64,000 bases of DNA from Ailurus styani (GCA_002007465.1 LNAC01000065.1:3590153-3654152), one strand, 5' to 3'; shown: positions 11,700 to 23,012, counted from the first letter of the stretch. The notes: generated by a model not told the origin, from the sequence alone. Translations and numbers: made by a program.

Positions 11700-12475
11700 A
11701 ATAGTGGTTCTATTTATTTGTTATATGTTTGAATTCTAATTGATTTAACCAACTTTCTGTTGGTGGAATCTTATTGTCTTCATTTTATCGCCATAACAAA
11801 TGATATTATAATGAATGTGTGTGTGTGTGTATGTGTGCCTTTATATATATGTGAGAGTATTTTTTTAAGATAGATTTCTCAAAACTAAAATTTCTGTGTT
11901 GATAATGTATGCATATTCAGAATTTTAAGTTATGCTCTAATTGCCCTTTAAAGTCTTTATACCAACTTAGAATTTCACACACATTTGAGAACGACTTATT
12001 TTACTTCCTCATCTATTAATAAGATATTATAATAACTGATAACTAGTATAAGTGAGATATTTCAATTTAAATTTATCTGATTATGACTGAGATTTTCATC
12101 TTCTTATATGTTTATTATTTGCTTTCTTCCATGAATTTCCTCATCATGCATGCATATTATAAAAATTATCTTCCTAAACAATATTCTATTATTTTTATAA
12201 TATAGTTGTGTTTTTCATTCATACCACTGAACCTCTGGAATCTAGTTTTGATTAAGACATGAGGCAGGAGTCTACATTTATTAATTTTCTGAGTAATTAA
12301 AAAACTTATCAATACTAGTTTTGGAATAAATAATTAACCTACTGATTTGAATTACTATCTTTATAATATTAAAAAAATTATCTTATACCTATGTCACTAT
12401 CTGGATTGTCTTCCATTCCATCAGAAAGACAAATTTCATTGTTGGCCAATCTTCTGTCTTGCAGGGATTATAAAG
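11700..12475 (-). mobile_element. Old L1 (L1M-type) 3' ORF2 fragment, antisense
   Basis: Reading the minus strand gives decayed L1 ORF2 3' sequence. On the plus strand the tell-tale antisense phrases are 'gtgttgataatgtatgcata', 'attgccctttaaagtcttta' and 'attttcatcttcttatatgt'. A short (GT)n at about 11,812-11,838 lies inside. Boundaries are approximate. Confidence 0.65.
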
Positions 12476-12487
12476 AATAAAATTCTT

Positions 12488-12638
12488 GGGCGCCTGGGTG
12501 GCTCAGTGGGTTAAAGCCCCTGCCTTCAGCTCAGGTCATGATCTCAGGGTCCTGGGATGGAGGCCCACATTGGGCCCCCTGCTCATCAAGGAGCCTGCTT
12601 CCTCCTCTCTCTCTTTGCCTGCCTCTCAGCCTACTTGT

Positions 12639-12680
<42 letters not shown>

Positions 12681-12683
12681 AAA

Positions 12684-12718
<35 letters not shown>

Positions 12719-12740
12719 AATCTTTTGGAAAAAAAAATTG
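12488..12740 (+). mobile_element. CAN SINE, young type, with expanded simple repeats
   Basis: Full head GGGCGCCTGGGTGGCTCAG and the young CCTACTTGTGATCTC motif. Its pyrimidine tract has grown to (TC)n at 12,641-12,677 and its tail to (AAAT)n at 12,681-12,720. The duplication TAAAATTCT brackets it at about 12,478-12,486 and 12,741-12,749. Confidence 0.94.
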
Positions 12741-12749
12741 TAAAATTCT

Positions 12750-12993
12750 CCACAGAAGAACTAGCATGTACAAAGACCCAGAAGCGTGGGCAGCGTGTTT
12801 TGTAAAATGCAAAATTTTAGAGTAGTTGTAGCTTTAAGCTTATGTGCAAAGATTACAAACTTCACTAGGAAAATCAATGAAAAAAATTTCATAAATAAAA
12901 CACCTGTCTCTAACAGAAGCATAATAGTCATCCATTCCAATTTGTTTTAGATCACTCATGCTTGGACTTATTTTAGCCCTTTGTTAGTTTATA
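12750..12993. other. Short unique spacer; no gene
   Basis: AT-rich spacer between a SINE and the young L1. Nothing recognisable. Confidence 0.4.
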
Positions 12994-13009
12994 GAAATCC
13001 AATATGTTT

Positions 13010-13986
13010 TATCAGATAAAGGGCTAGTATCCAAAATCTATAAAGAACTTATCAAACTCAACACCCAAAGAACAAATAATCCAATCAAGAAATGGGCAGA
13101 AGACATGAACAGACATTTCTCGAAAGAAGACATCCAAATAGCCAACAGACACATGAAAAAGTGCTCAACATCACTCAGCATCAGGGAAATAGAAATCAAA
13201 ACCACAGTGAGATACCACCTCACACCAGTCAGAATGGCTAAAATTAACAAGTCGCAAGGATGAGGAGAAAAGGGAACCCTCCCACACTGTCGGTGGGAAT
13301 GCAAGCTGGTGCAGCTACTCTGGAAAATAGTATGGAGGTTCCTCAAAAAGTTGAAAATAGAGCTACCCTACAACCTAGCAATTGCACTACTGGGTATTTA
13401 CCCTAAAGATACAAATGTAGAGATCTGAAGGGGCACGTGCACCCAAATTTTTATAGCAGCAATGTCCACAATAGCCAAACTATGGAAAGAACCTAGATGT
13501 CCATCAACAGATGAATGGATAAAGATGTGGTATAGATAAACAATGGAATACTATGCAGCCATCAAAAAAGTGAAATCTTGCCATTTGCAATGATGTGGAT
13601 GGAACTAGAGGGTATTATGCTAAGCGAAATAAGTCAATCAGAGAAAGACAATTATCATATGATCTCTCTGATATGAGGAATTTGAGAGGCAGGGCTGAGG
13701 GTCTTGGGGGAGTAGGGAGGGAAAAAATGAAACAAGATGGGATCGTGAGGGAGACAAACCGTAAGAGACTCTTAATCTCATGAAACAATCGGAGGGTTGC
13801 TGGGGGTGGGGCGGTAGGGATAGGATGGCTGGATGATGGACACTGGGGAGGGTATGTATTATGGTGGGTGCTGTGAAATGTGTAAGCCTGATGATTCACA
13901 GACCTGTACCCCTGGGGCAAATAATACGTTATATGTTAATAATAAAAAAATTAAAAATTTAAAAATTTTAAAAAATTAAAAAAAAA
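13010..13986 (+). mobile_element. Young 5'-truncated carnivore L1 (ORF2 end plus 3'UTR)
   Basis: Carries the last part of ORF2: CCAATCAAGAAATGGGCAGA, GAGATACCACCTCACACCAG and GGAATACTATGCAGCCATCA. The carnivore L1 3'UTR follows (GATTCACAGACCTGTACCCC, TGGGGCAAATAATACG) with an A-rich tail. Low divergence from the copy at 52 kb indicates youth. The duplication GAAA(T/G)CCAATATGTTT at 12,994-13,009 and 13,987-14,002 confirms a target-primed insertion. Only the terminal ORF2 part is present, so it cannot move itself. Confidence 0.95.
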
Positions 13987-14012
13987 GAAAGCCAATATGT
14001 TTAATGCAGTTT

Positions 14013-14211
14013 TTTTTAAAAGATTTTATTTATTTATTTGACACAGAGAGAGAGAGAGATCACAAGTAGGCAGAGAGGCAGGCAGAGAGAGAGGAGGAAG
14101 CAGGCTCCCCACTGAGCAGAGAGCCCGATGCGGGGCTCGATTCCAGGACCCTGAGATCATGACCTGAGCCGAAGGCAGAGGCTTTAACCCGCTGAGCCAC
14201 CCAGGCGCCCC
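14013..14211 (-). mobile_element. CAN SINE, young type
   Basis: Reverse orientation, body GATCACAAGTAGGCAGAGAG and head ending GAGCCACCCAGGCGCCCC. It is flanked by AATGCAGTTT at 14,003-14,012 and 14,213-14,222, so it inserted just next to the 3' target duplication of the neighbouring L1. Confidence 0.95.
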
Positions 14212-14222
14212 AAATGCAGTTT

Positions 14223-14477
14223 CTTTTTAAAGATTTATTTATTTATTTGGGAGAGAGAGAATGTGCACACATGTGAGTGCAAGTGTGAGTTGGGGGGAAG
14301 GGGGAGGGACAGAGAGAGACGAGAGACGGTGGGGGGGGGAGAATCTCAAGCAGACTCCCTGCAGAGCACGGAGTCCCACGTGGGACTTGTCCTGGGCTCC
14401 ATCTCAGGATCCTCAGGTTCCACCTGAGTGGAAATCTAAAGTTGATGCTTAACTGACTGAACCACCCCAATGCCCCT
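14223..14477 (-). mobile_element. CAN SINE, older type, same target site
   Basis: Reverse orientation with T-rich tail, GAGAGAGAATGTGCACACAT, a short G run at 14,330-14,339 and a decayed head ending CCACCCCAATGCCCC. A further copy of AAATGCAGT follows at 14,478-14,486, so both SINEs used the same target word. Confidence 0.9.
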
Positions 14478-14486
14478 AAATGCAGT

Positions 14487-15657
14487 GTTTTCAGAAGGCT
14501 TTACCTTTGACACATTATTGTTGGCTTTCAAAAGTAAACATTTTTTAATCATTTATATTTGTGCAGTTTCCACCTCTCTCCTCGGGAAGAAGTGCTAAGA
14601 ACAAAATGTTCTAGGATTTCAGTGTTTGCATGTAATCTCCCTGAATTTTAGTTTCAATTTTCCAATGAGGAAACTCTTTCCAAACTTATCTGTTTTCTTC
14701 TTTTCTTAGTGGCCCAAGAAGAATTAAACATAAGATCATGTGACAGAGGGAGGTAGGGTGTAAATGTACAGAAATTATGTGTTGTTGTTTTTGTCGTTAA
14801 TTTTATCCTTAATGTTGGCTTTTTGTAACTAGATCTTCTCATCATGGTTATCAGCTCTAATTTGAATAAATAAGCAGAACCTGTAAACCCACTTTTATCA
14901 GAGTTAGATCACCATTTTATTTTTACTCTCCCTTTTTCTATTTCTCTCCTGTCAGGTATCTAGATAGCTGCAGGCAAGAAAAACACCTTCAAAACTTATT
15001 TTGACTTAAATCAGCATCACTTCCAAGGTTTAATCATTAAAATATAATTAAATTGTCATAATGCTCATTTTAAAATTGCTGATTCAAATTTACACATTGC
15101 AATGTAATCTAAGTCTTTTTGAAACATCATGCCTCCCTACAGCAAAGAACAACAAAAAACCCAACAGTGCTTCAGACTTACTAATAAAATCAACACTGTG
15201 CTACAACTCCAAAATACTCACTAAAAGCAAGTTAAGTTTCTTTTTTGTTAAAAGGTTAAATGTTTAAGGGTATTTCTTTTCCAATATCACAGGTATGATA
15301 CATAGATTAATGGGGAAATAGAAAATGTGAAAGAATGCTCTTTATAATGATTGGTAGCTTCAAAGACCTACACTGGAACTCCATGTATATGTGCCAAGTT
15401 GACTATTACAGAAATAGACAACTTGTGGAATTTTGGACTTTTTCCATACTCATTGGTGCCAGACGCTGCAGGGAGGGTGGGCAGTCTAGTCCAGGAACAA
15501 ATAAACAAGTCAATAGGAAAACCGATCATTGGAAAGGCTGACCTTTGAACAATGGTGTCTCTGAACTCCCCGAAGGGTCAACTTGGGTTTGGCAAATATT
15601 TCAACGCTCCCTGTGGCATGTAACCTTAGGTACTGAACAAAGTGCTCTGTCTTTGAT
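14487..15657. other. Unique DNA; no gene seen
   Basis: No recognised repeat. If the candidate exon at 15,660-15,794 is real, the part just left of it would be its 3' untranslated region on the minus strand; no clear AATAAA signal was identified close by. Confidence 0.35.
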
Positions 15658-15659
15658 AT

Positions 15660-15794
15660 CTAGAAGTTCAGCTTCTGGGATGGCGCCAAAGGTTTTGGCA
15701 TCATGGTGTATGGAGTGTATTCACTGGTATCGCAGGCTGGAGAAATTCTTTCATTGTCCTGAAGAATCTGTTTCATAACCAATCTCTCACATTT
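15660..15794 (-). CDS. Candidate last coding exon, protein not identified
   Basis: On the minus strand a strong splice acceptor, a T-rich tract ending TTTTTTCCAG, directly precedes an open frame of 44 codons closed by TAG at 15,660-15,662. The frame begins KCERLVMKQILQDNE and ends PLAPSQKLNF. Codon composition and the balanced residue mix look like real protein, unlike other short frames here. I do not recognise the family. No upstream exon was found, so it may be the final exon of a gene with a long intron to the right, a relic, or chance. Start and phase are set by the acceptor (phase 0). Confidence 0.4.
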   Translation of the reverse strand, partial: KCERLVMKQILQDNERISPACDTSEYTPYTMMPKPLAPSQKLNF

Positions 15795-15860
15795 CTGGAA
15801 AAAACAACAACAAAAAAACCTGTGACTAGTTTCTTTACAGAAGCTATTGGGGTTTTCCAT

Positions 15861-16326
15861 GTGTTTGTTTGCTAGTCGACTTCAAAAGGAATCGGAGAGT
15901 GACCCTCTCTGTCCTGAGGTGTTGGAGGGCCCTGAGGGACAATGGTTACAGTTGAAATAAAAAACTGTAAAAAGTCTTCCTGAAGACCACGAACAGGAGC
16001 CCCAAATAGTTGAGCTGCGGGTGATGTTGAAGGCGTGGGGGCATCTGACACTTGCTTTTCACCGTTCTATTTATAAAAGGAAGGTGAGCAGGCTGTGATG
16101 TTTCTGGTTTTCTGGAAAAGAATTAGAGCCTTGTTAATTATGGTAGAGTGAACATGGCAGGAAAAGGAAAAATATAATTTTAAGTATAATGGTGCATGCT
16201 GGAAACAGATTGGCAAGCATATGGGGTTCTGGCATCTGGACAGAAGCCTTCATAACCATCTGTGTCTCAGAGGTTATTCTGGCAATTTTTGCAGCCATTG
16301 CAGTGATTCGCAGGTCTGGGCTAAGG

Positions 16327-16327
<1 letters not shown>
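15861..16327. other. Unique DNA; no gene seen
   Basis: If the candidate exon at 15.7 kb is genuine, this would be its upstream intron. No repeat or second exon was recognised. Confidence 0.35.

Positions 16328-16361
<34 letters not shown>
16328..16361. repeat. (GT)n microsatellite
   Basis: Sixteen to seventeen pure GT units. Confidence 0.97.
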
Positions 16362-16362
<1 letters not shown>

Positions 16363-16414
16363 CTTTCTTTAATTTTATTTTATCAAGCCCTAAATGATAA
16401 TAATAGTTATTATT

Positions 16415-16589
16415 ATCATCCTCCTCTTCTTCTTCTTATTCCTCCTCCTATTCTTCCTATTCCTATTCTTTTTTTTTTTTTAAAGATTTTATTTATTTAT
16501 TTGACACAGAGAGAGAGATTACAANTTATTCCTCCTCCTATTCCTCCTCCTATTCTTCCTATTCCTATTCCTATTCCTATTCCTATTCT
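16415..16589. repeat. Pyrimidine microsatellite with single-N junction and duplicated SINE start
   Basis: TTC, TCC and CCTATT units run from about 16,415. A T run and the first 45 or so bases of a reverse SINE follow (to ATTACAA), then one N at 16,525. The CCTCCTATT units and the same SINE start are then repeated. The repeated arrangement around a lone N looks like an assembly join. Confidence 0.85.
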
Positions 16590-16795
16590 TTTTTTTTTTT
16601 AAAGATTTTATTTATTTATTTGACACAGAGAGAGAGATTACAAGTAGGCAGAGAGGCAGGCAGAGAGACAGGTAGAGGAGGAAGCAGGCTCCCTGCTGAG
16701 CAGAGAGCCCGATGCGGGCCTTGATCCCAGGACGCTGAGATCATGACCTGAGCCGAAAGCAGAGGCTTTAACCCACTGAGCCACCCAGGCGCCCC
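16590..16795 (-). mobile_element. CAN SINE, young type
   Basis: Complete reverse copy with ATTACAAGTAGGCAGAGAGG and head ending GAGCCACCCAGGCGCCCC. It sits inside a CCTATTCCTATTCTT microsatellite that flanks it on both sides, so the exact target duplication is masked. Confidence 0.94.
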
Positions 16796-16838
16796 CTATT
16801 CCTATTCTTATTCTTATTCTTATTCTTATTCTTATCCT
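16796..16838. repeat. (CTTATT)n microsatellite
   Basis: CTATTC and CTTATT units continuing the pyrimidine repeat interrupted by the SINE. Confidence 0.9.
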
Positions 16839-16840
16839 TA

Positions 16841-17032
16841 TATAGAGAACAAACTATTGGTCACCAAAGGGGAGGTGGGGGGGATAGGTTAAATAGTTGA
16901 TGGGGATTAAGGAGTGCACTTACGATGAGTACATGGTGTTGTATGGAAGTGTTGAATCACTATATTGTACACCTGAAATTAATATTGCAGTGTATGTTAA
17001 CGAAGTGGACTTTAAATAAAAACCTTAGAAAA
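16841..17032 (+). mobile_element. L1 3'UTR end (older carnivore/placental L1)
   Basis: Contains 'gaacaaactattggtcacca', 'gtgttgaatcactatattgt' and 'acctgaaattaatattgcag', ending in an A-rich tail. These are typical of an L1 3'UTR older than the two young copies in this window. Confidence 0.82.
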
Positions 17033-17779
17033 GGAATAATTTGGGCTAAGAATTTTTAGCAAGGAACTAAAAAGGGCACAGGTATATAGAAGCAGTTGTT
17101 GGGTCTTCTGTCTGTGCATTAGTTTCATTGTTGTGGGTGTTACGTTATCTTAAAATGGTATATGTGCCAGTATTTCATTGTGACGGCAGCAGATGTCCCT
17201 TCATGCTGATATTTTTTCTGAATTTTATTCACCAAGTGACATTTTTTTGCCTTCAGAATAAATGTGGTATATTGTCTCCCTGGCTGTGAGATGTGAGGAA
17301 TAGGTGAACGTACGCATGCTAGTGGTCCTGAAGTGCAAGCACCCAACTGGTAACCTCTACCTCTCCTTGACTTTCTTGTTCTCCCAAACGTTGCCCCTGA
17401 ATTTTGAGAGTTACAGTTTTTAGTAGTTAGTGTGGTGTCATGTGATACTCTAATAAGCCCTCATATGCACAGAAAGTCGTTTAACACAGGACCATTGTGG
17501 TTAATCATGAAGCACCATATTGACAAGCATGATGCACTATGGGTTGAATCTTTAATTCAACTTTTTATCATAAAAATACTATTTATTGTGTATTTACATT
17601 AATTATGTCACATAATAAGATATGTGCTTTAAATGTAAAAGATTGTTCAAGGATATGAACAGAAGGGCTTGTGGGTAAGAATGAAAATGGGCTAGCTCTC
17701 CAAGGACCATTTGACAGTGTCTTTCAGAACCTTAAATGCATGTGACCTAGAACTGCCCACCACCTCCTCATTCCTCTTC
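17033..17779. other. No gene or repeat recognised
   Basis: AT-rich DNA. A 68-codon minus frame at 17,140-17,346 has no coding character. Confidence 0.4.
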
Positions 17780-18105
17780 TAGGACTCTATTCTATTTTAT
17801 AAAATATTGTCACATACTCATAAGGTCATATATGTTAATTGCAACGTTATTTGTAATGGACAAAAATGGAAGGCAATCTAAATGTCAGTCAATAGGCAAA
17901 TGGTTAAACAAATTTTGGAAATGCCATACTATGGAATATCACACAGCTATTTAACAAAGTGACATAGATCTACAAGAACTGACATGGAAAGGTGTCCATG
18001 ATATACTTTTAAGTTTTTTTTTTAACTTGCTTTAGAAAAGTATGTATAGCATATTCTTATTTTTTAATAAAAAAGCAATATATACTTATTTAAATGTGTA
18101 AACGA
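17780..18105 (+). mobile_element. Old L1 (L1M-type) 3' fragment
   Basis: Decayed ORF2 end and 3'UTR: 'gcaaatggttaaacaaattt', 'ccatactatggaatatcaca' and 'gacatggaaaggtgtccatg' are standard L1M phrases. Confidence 0.75.
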
Positions 18106-18117
18106 ATAGAAGGTGTA

Positions 18118-18465
18118 TGTTATAGACTAAATATATCTCCCGAAAATTCGTATGTTAAAGCACTAATCTCCAATGGGATAGTGTTAGAAGGTAATTACAC
18201 TTAGATGATGTTCCAAGGGTGGTCATCATGGGAATAATGTCCTTATGAGAAGAGGAAGAGACCAGAGCTTGTTCTCTCTGCCACATGAAGAAAGTGAGAA
18301 GGCAGTCATCTGCAAAACAGGGAAAGAGCTCTCACCAGAACTCAACCATGCTGACATCCTTATCTCAGACTTCCCAGCCTTCAGAACTGTGAGAAATAAA
18401 TGTCTATTGTTTAAGGCACCTGGTCTATGGTATTTTGTTATAGCAGCTCAGATTAAGATAAAACA
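18118..18465 (+). mobile_element. ERVL-MaLR solo LTR (MLT1/MST type)
   Basis: Starts TGTTATAGACTAAATATATC and contains TCCTTATGAGAAGAGGAAGA, the polyadenylation-region phrase TGTGAGAAATAAATGTCTAT and the end phrase GGTATTTTGTTATAGCAGC. These match the MaLR LTR consensus as I recall it. No internal retroviral genes flank it, so it is a solo LTR. The exact subfamily (MLT1A versus MST) needs alignment. Confidence 0.85.
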
Positions 18466-18481
18466 TAAAGATTCTAAGTAA

Positions 18482-19869
18482 ACTCTATTTATTACATGAT
18501 TACCTCCAAGGGAAGATGAGGTGGGCAGATGGAGAAATTCTCCCTTTTTCAATATATATACTTCTTCATAGTTTAAATCTTTGTTAAGTATGCATCACTT
18601 TTGTAGTTGAAGAATGAGAGGGAGGGAGCAGAGGGAGGGAGGAAGGGCGATGTAAAGTCCCAAAGTCCATGTTGCATTGTCAAAAGTTACTCTGTTTACC
18701 CATTTATAAAATATTGAGTTAAAAATTTCTCAGGCTACTTCTTCCTTGGATGACCTTAAGGATGAAACTCTCTCTCGTATCCTTAGTTCTTCTTATGAGA
18801 TAAATGGACTTTATGGAAGAGCATGTTGCATTTTGTATAATATTTTCAATATATTGTTGAGGAAAACTTAAAATGGGATATTTGGTTGGAATTGGACTGA
18901 CTTCCCCTTTTAAGTTATTGGGTTCTAGTCATGCTTCTCTTGTCTATTAGGTCTCTCCTTTTTCCTTCTACGTTAGACTTTTGTGGGCCCTCTGACACAT
19001 GAAATTTTTTAATCCATTAAACAGAGTCAGCAGTGATAAGTTGTTCCCTTTGTCTCAAAATGTTTGGCTTTAATTTTCCTCCCAGACTATATGTCGATAA
19101 TTTAATTTCAGTTTTGATCTTGTGAGAAATTCCAAGGAATACCATTGGTTCTGACATACCAGGAGAGCCTGGTTCCTCAGAAGGCTTTTTGGGATTTTGG
19201 GATTATCTACCAAGATATATATATGAATGAATGATAACCAAGTTGGTCCGCAGATCAAAATAACCCAGAAAGTTGAAAGAAAGTAAAACAAATCACAATG
19301 TCAGACCCTAACTCAAATCTACAAATTGCAATTTTGAGGGGATGCTGTATAGAAATATATTTGCAACAAACTTATCTAAATAATTCCTGTGTATCTAGTC
19401 CTACATTAGCTGCAGATTGACTTTTGGCAATGAATCATCTGCTATTTATCACAATAGCGTATGAACGAGATCACAAAAACACACATCTCCAACTACCTGG
19501 TGAAGGTTGTATTAGGATGCGAGCTTTGTCCCTATAATATGCCTATTGCTTATCATGGTATATAGGGGTTATGAGTAGAGAGAACCAGACACAGAGGAGG
19601 ATGGCCAAATGCTGCAATGTGAAACAAGGTTTTGGCTTAAAAAAGTCTGTCAGAATACTCTTCTCTAATACAGGAAAAGGCTCTCATGTTCTCTGTTCCC
19701 ATAGTGTAGTGAGCATCATGATACCAATCAAGTTGTGGGCCAGATCAATAGGAGGAAATAGGAGTAGATATAGGCAGGAAATGGGAGCGATCAAAATAAC
19801 TTTGAATATTTGCTCATACTGTCAGCTATTGGGAAAAAATAGAGTTGTCTCTAAGATAACCCATTTATT
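18482..19869. other. No gene or repeat recognised
   Basis: AT-rich sequence. The 118-codon plus frame at 19,571-19,927 runs into antisense L1 sequence and has no protein-like features. Confidence 0.4.
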
Positions 19870-20995
19870 TATTTGTTTATTTAATTTTAGAATTTTATTT
19901 ACTCAATTTGTCGAGCTATATAGTTGACATACAGCATTATATTTGTTTTGTGTACAATATAATGATTCCATATTTGAATATATTGTGAAATGGTCACCAA
20001 AATATATCTAGTTAGCATCTATTACCTCAGTTACAATTTTTTTCTTGTAACAAGAACTTTTAAGATTTTTTCCCTTAGCAACTTCAAAAACAATATTATT
20101 AACTATAGTCACCATGCCGTACATTACATCCCATGACATTTATTATATAAATAGAAGTTTGGATGTTTTGACCCTGAAGTCTTCACCCATTTTGCCCACT
20201 TCTGCCCCCCACCTCGGACAACCACCGATGTGTTTTCTGTATCTGTGATCTCATTTTTTTTTATTGTTTTTTTGTTCGTTTTAAGATTCCACATATAGGG
20301 GGCACCTGGTTGGCTCAGTGGGTTAAGCCTCTGCTTTCGGTTCAGGTCATGATCCCAGCCAGGGTCCTGGGATCAAGCCCCGCATCGGGCTCTCTGCTGG
20401 GTGGAGAGCCTGCTTCTCCCTCTCTCTCTGCCTACTTGTGATCCCTTTCTCTGTCAAATAGATAAATAAAATCTTAAAAAAAAAAAAAAGATCCCACATA
20501 TAGGTGAGAACATAAGGTATTTGTCTTTCTCTGTCTAACTTATTTCACTTAGCATTGTGCCTTCAAGCTCCACTCACGTTGTTACAAATGGCAAGATTTT
20601 CTTTTTTAAAAAAATCCTGAATAATATTCAACTATATATATGCATATATATGTATATACACATATATACATATACACATTTACATACACACACACATACA
20701 TATATACGTAAACACAGAGACATTTTCTTTATCCATTCATCTATCAGTGGACATTTAGGTTGCTTCCATGTCTTAGCTATTGTCAATAATGCTGCAATGA
20801 ATATGGAAGTGCATATTATCTTTTTGAATTACAGTTTTCATTTCCTTCAGATAAATACTCAGAAGTAGAATTGCTGGATCATATGGTCGTTCATTTTTAA
20901 TGTTTTGAGAAACTTTCATGCTGTTTCCTGTAGTGCCTACACCAATTTTCATATATTTTTGGTAACTCTCCTACCCAGCAAAACAAAGTTCTCAA
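19870..20995 (-). mobile_element. L1 3' region, antisense, with nested SINE
   Basis: The plus strand shows the complement of an L1 3' end: 'catatggtcgttcattttta', 'aatgctgcaatgaatatgga', 'tgcttccatgtcttagctat' and 'aagattccacatatagg'. An AT/AC-rich microsatellite lies at about 20,635-20,715. A SINE interrupts it at 20,300-20,487. Age is intermediate. Confidence 0.82.
20300..20487 (+). mobile_element. CAN SINE, young type, nested in L1
   Basis: Head GGGCACCTGGTTGGCTCAG, body CTGCCTACTTGTGATCCC and an A tail. The 17-bp duplication AAGAT(T/C)CCACATATAGG at 20,283-20,299 and 20,488-20,504 has one difference. Confidence 0.95.
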
Positions 20996-21907
20996 AAACA
21001 TGAATGACATTTATTGGATTTCTTTTATTTCCTTGTAGTTCTTATGAACAATGTATTAACAGCACCTGTAGGCCTGCAAACTATTTCAAAGTGGATGCTG
21101 ATTATTTTGTTTCTTTCTCATTTCTTTGCTTGCTCAGCTTAGGGAAACCGGATAGACTCATCAGCCCACTCCGAGATAGTAGTACTAGTACCTCTTGGTT
21201 TCTCCCCTCACTATTTAACACAATTTCCATTTGTTGGCATGTTCCAAATCCTCTAGTTTGTGGGGATGACCCTGACCATTAAGATTTACATAAAACTACT
21301 CTTAACTCCCATCACGAGACCAGGAAACCCTGTGAGAAACTCTGTTTCCATCTCAATACTTCAGGTATCTTTGTGGGATCTAAATTTATTATTGTCTTCT
21401 CTTAATCTCCTTTTCTGTGTCTGCCACATGCCTAGGACTGTCCTACAATACCACCCACCTTGTTTCGCCCCCTGAAAGGCCTTTCCTCACATGATTGTAT
21501 GAGTAGCTGACCTGTACTGGTGTTTTGGGGAATAACTAAAGAAAATCATTTCATCACTGCTCCAATTTTCTCTCGGACATCCCTATCCTCGGCTCACCCC
21601 ACCAGCTTTGGTCATAGGGGGCCATGGTGTCCAGTGTCCTCACTGAGCAATTTCCTCTCCTTTCTCTTCCCCAGACCCTTTGTCATGTCCCTGCCCTTGA
21701 ATCTTAAACTTCTTAAATATTGTTAAATAATTCAGTTTTATTTGTTCAACTTCTCTGGCTGATGGTGCCTGAATGCTTCACTTTTTATATTTAGGAAGTA
21801 GTTGTTTTTTTTAAACACACAAAGGGGGAAAATTATTCCATTCTCCTAGGAGATGAATCTAGTTGTGCAGATTTAAATGACAATTTTTACCCTCTTGGCT
21901 ACATATG
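20996..21907. other. No gene or repeat recognised
   Basis: Several overlapping short frames occur at 21,004-21,726, none with coding character. Confidence 0.4.
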
Positions 21908-22024
21908 CTCTCTCTTTTTCTCTTCTCTCCTCTCCTCCCCTCTCTTCCTCCTCTTCTCTCTTTGCCTCTGTCTCTCTTTCGCACTCTCCCCTGACTTGCT
22001 CCTCTCTCTCTATCTGTCTCTATC
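21908..22024. repeat. CT-rich pyrimidine tract
   Basis: Impure CT/TCC tract of about 115 bases, giving a spurious Ser/Leu-rich open frame. Confidence 0.85.
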
Positions 22025-22476
22025 AACCCACCATCCATCTATACAGAATTACAAATGTGTGAGCAAAGGCAAGCTCACACACACATATACTCAAACACAA
22101 CTGTGGCTGTTCCTGAGCTTACCTTTCTAAGGGGCACATAAGAAAACATCATGTGACCAAGCTAAATGCTCTTGTAAATGTGGGAAAATTTTCATATGGA
22201 TTGTTTCTCATCTATGCCCTTCTGGATGACAAAGTACAGGAATTCTATGGAGATTGTCTTACTTCTAGGGAAGTAATAAATTAACAGAAGTCTTCATGGT
22301 TTGATAGAGTCTGGAGAGAGACACACAGAGGGTACCCTAAACAGAAATCCCTTTACAACATGGTCCCTTTACCTTTGCTTACATTACCTCTGGGATCATA
22401 AGCCTCACTCCTCTGTGAGTGGGCCGATTTGACTTTTTCAATAGTCTTCATTGTAAACGTTCCCTCTATATGGTAT
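22025..22476. other. No gene or repeat recognised
   Basis: Unique-looking spacer before the next SINE. Confidence 0.4.
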
Positions 22477-22492
22477 GAAAATTTAACTTTAT

Positions 22493-22687
22493 GGGGCGCC
22501 TGGGTGGCTCAGTCATTAAGCGTCTGCCTTCGGCTCGGGTCATGATCCTGGGGTCCTAGGTTCGAGCCCCTATTGGGCTCCCTGCTCAGCGGGGACCCTG
22601 TTTCTCCCTCTCCCACTCCCCCTGCTTGTGTTCCCTCTCTCACTGTGGCTCTATCAAATAAATAAATAAATCTTAAAAAAAAAAAAA
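22493..22687 (+). mobile_element. CAN SINE, older type
   Basis: Head GGGGCGCCTGGGTGGCTCAG and body CTCTCCCACTCCCCCTGC. The perfect 16-bp duplication GAAAATTTAACTTTAT at 22,477-22,492 and 22,688-22,703 brackets it. Confidence 0.95.
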
Positions 22688-22805
22688 GAAAATTTAACTT
22701 TATAACATTCACTTGTTGGCCTTTGGTTTATTCTCTGGAGTCTCAAAAAGTAAGTTTATTCAATCTTTCAAAGAATAGAAATTCATATATTTGAAAGTAA
22801 TTGTC

Positions 22806-23012
22806 GGGTGCCTGGGTGGCTCAGTGGGTTAAAGCCTCTGCCTTCGGCTCAGGTCATGATCCCAGGGTCCTGGGATCGAGGCCCGCATCCGGCTCTCTGC
22901 TCTTCGGGGAGCCTGTTTCCTCCTCTCTCTGCCTGCCTCTCTGCCTACTTGTGATCTCTCTCTCTCTTAGTGTCAAATAAATAAATAAAATCTTTAAAAA
23001 AAAAAAGAAAAG
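22806..23012 (+). mobile_element. CAN SINE, young type
   Basis: Head GGTGCCTGGGTGGCTCAGTG, body CTGCCTACTTGTGATCTC and an AAATAAATAAA tail. The short repeat AATTGTC occurs at both ends (22,799-22,805 and 23,013-23,019). Confidence 0.93.

Noticed and set aside
12486..12686. Frames starting MGAWVAQWVKA and similar at several places
   Set aside because: They are translations of the CAN SINE head and recur wherever the element occurs.
18118..18465. Complete endogenous retrovirus
   Set aside because: Only an LTR is present; no gag, pol or env sequence adjoins it. The LTR at 56.7 kb is likewise solo.
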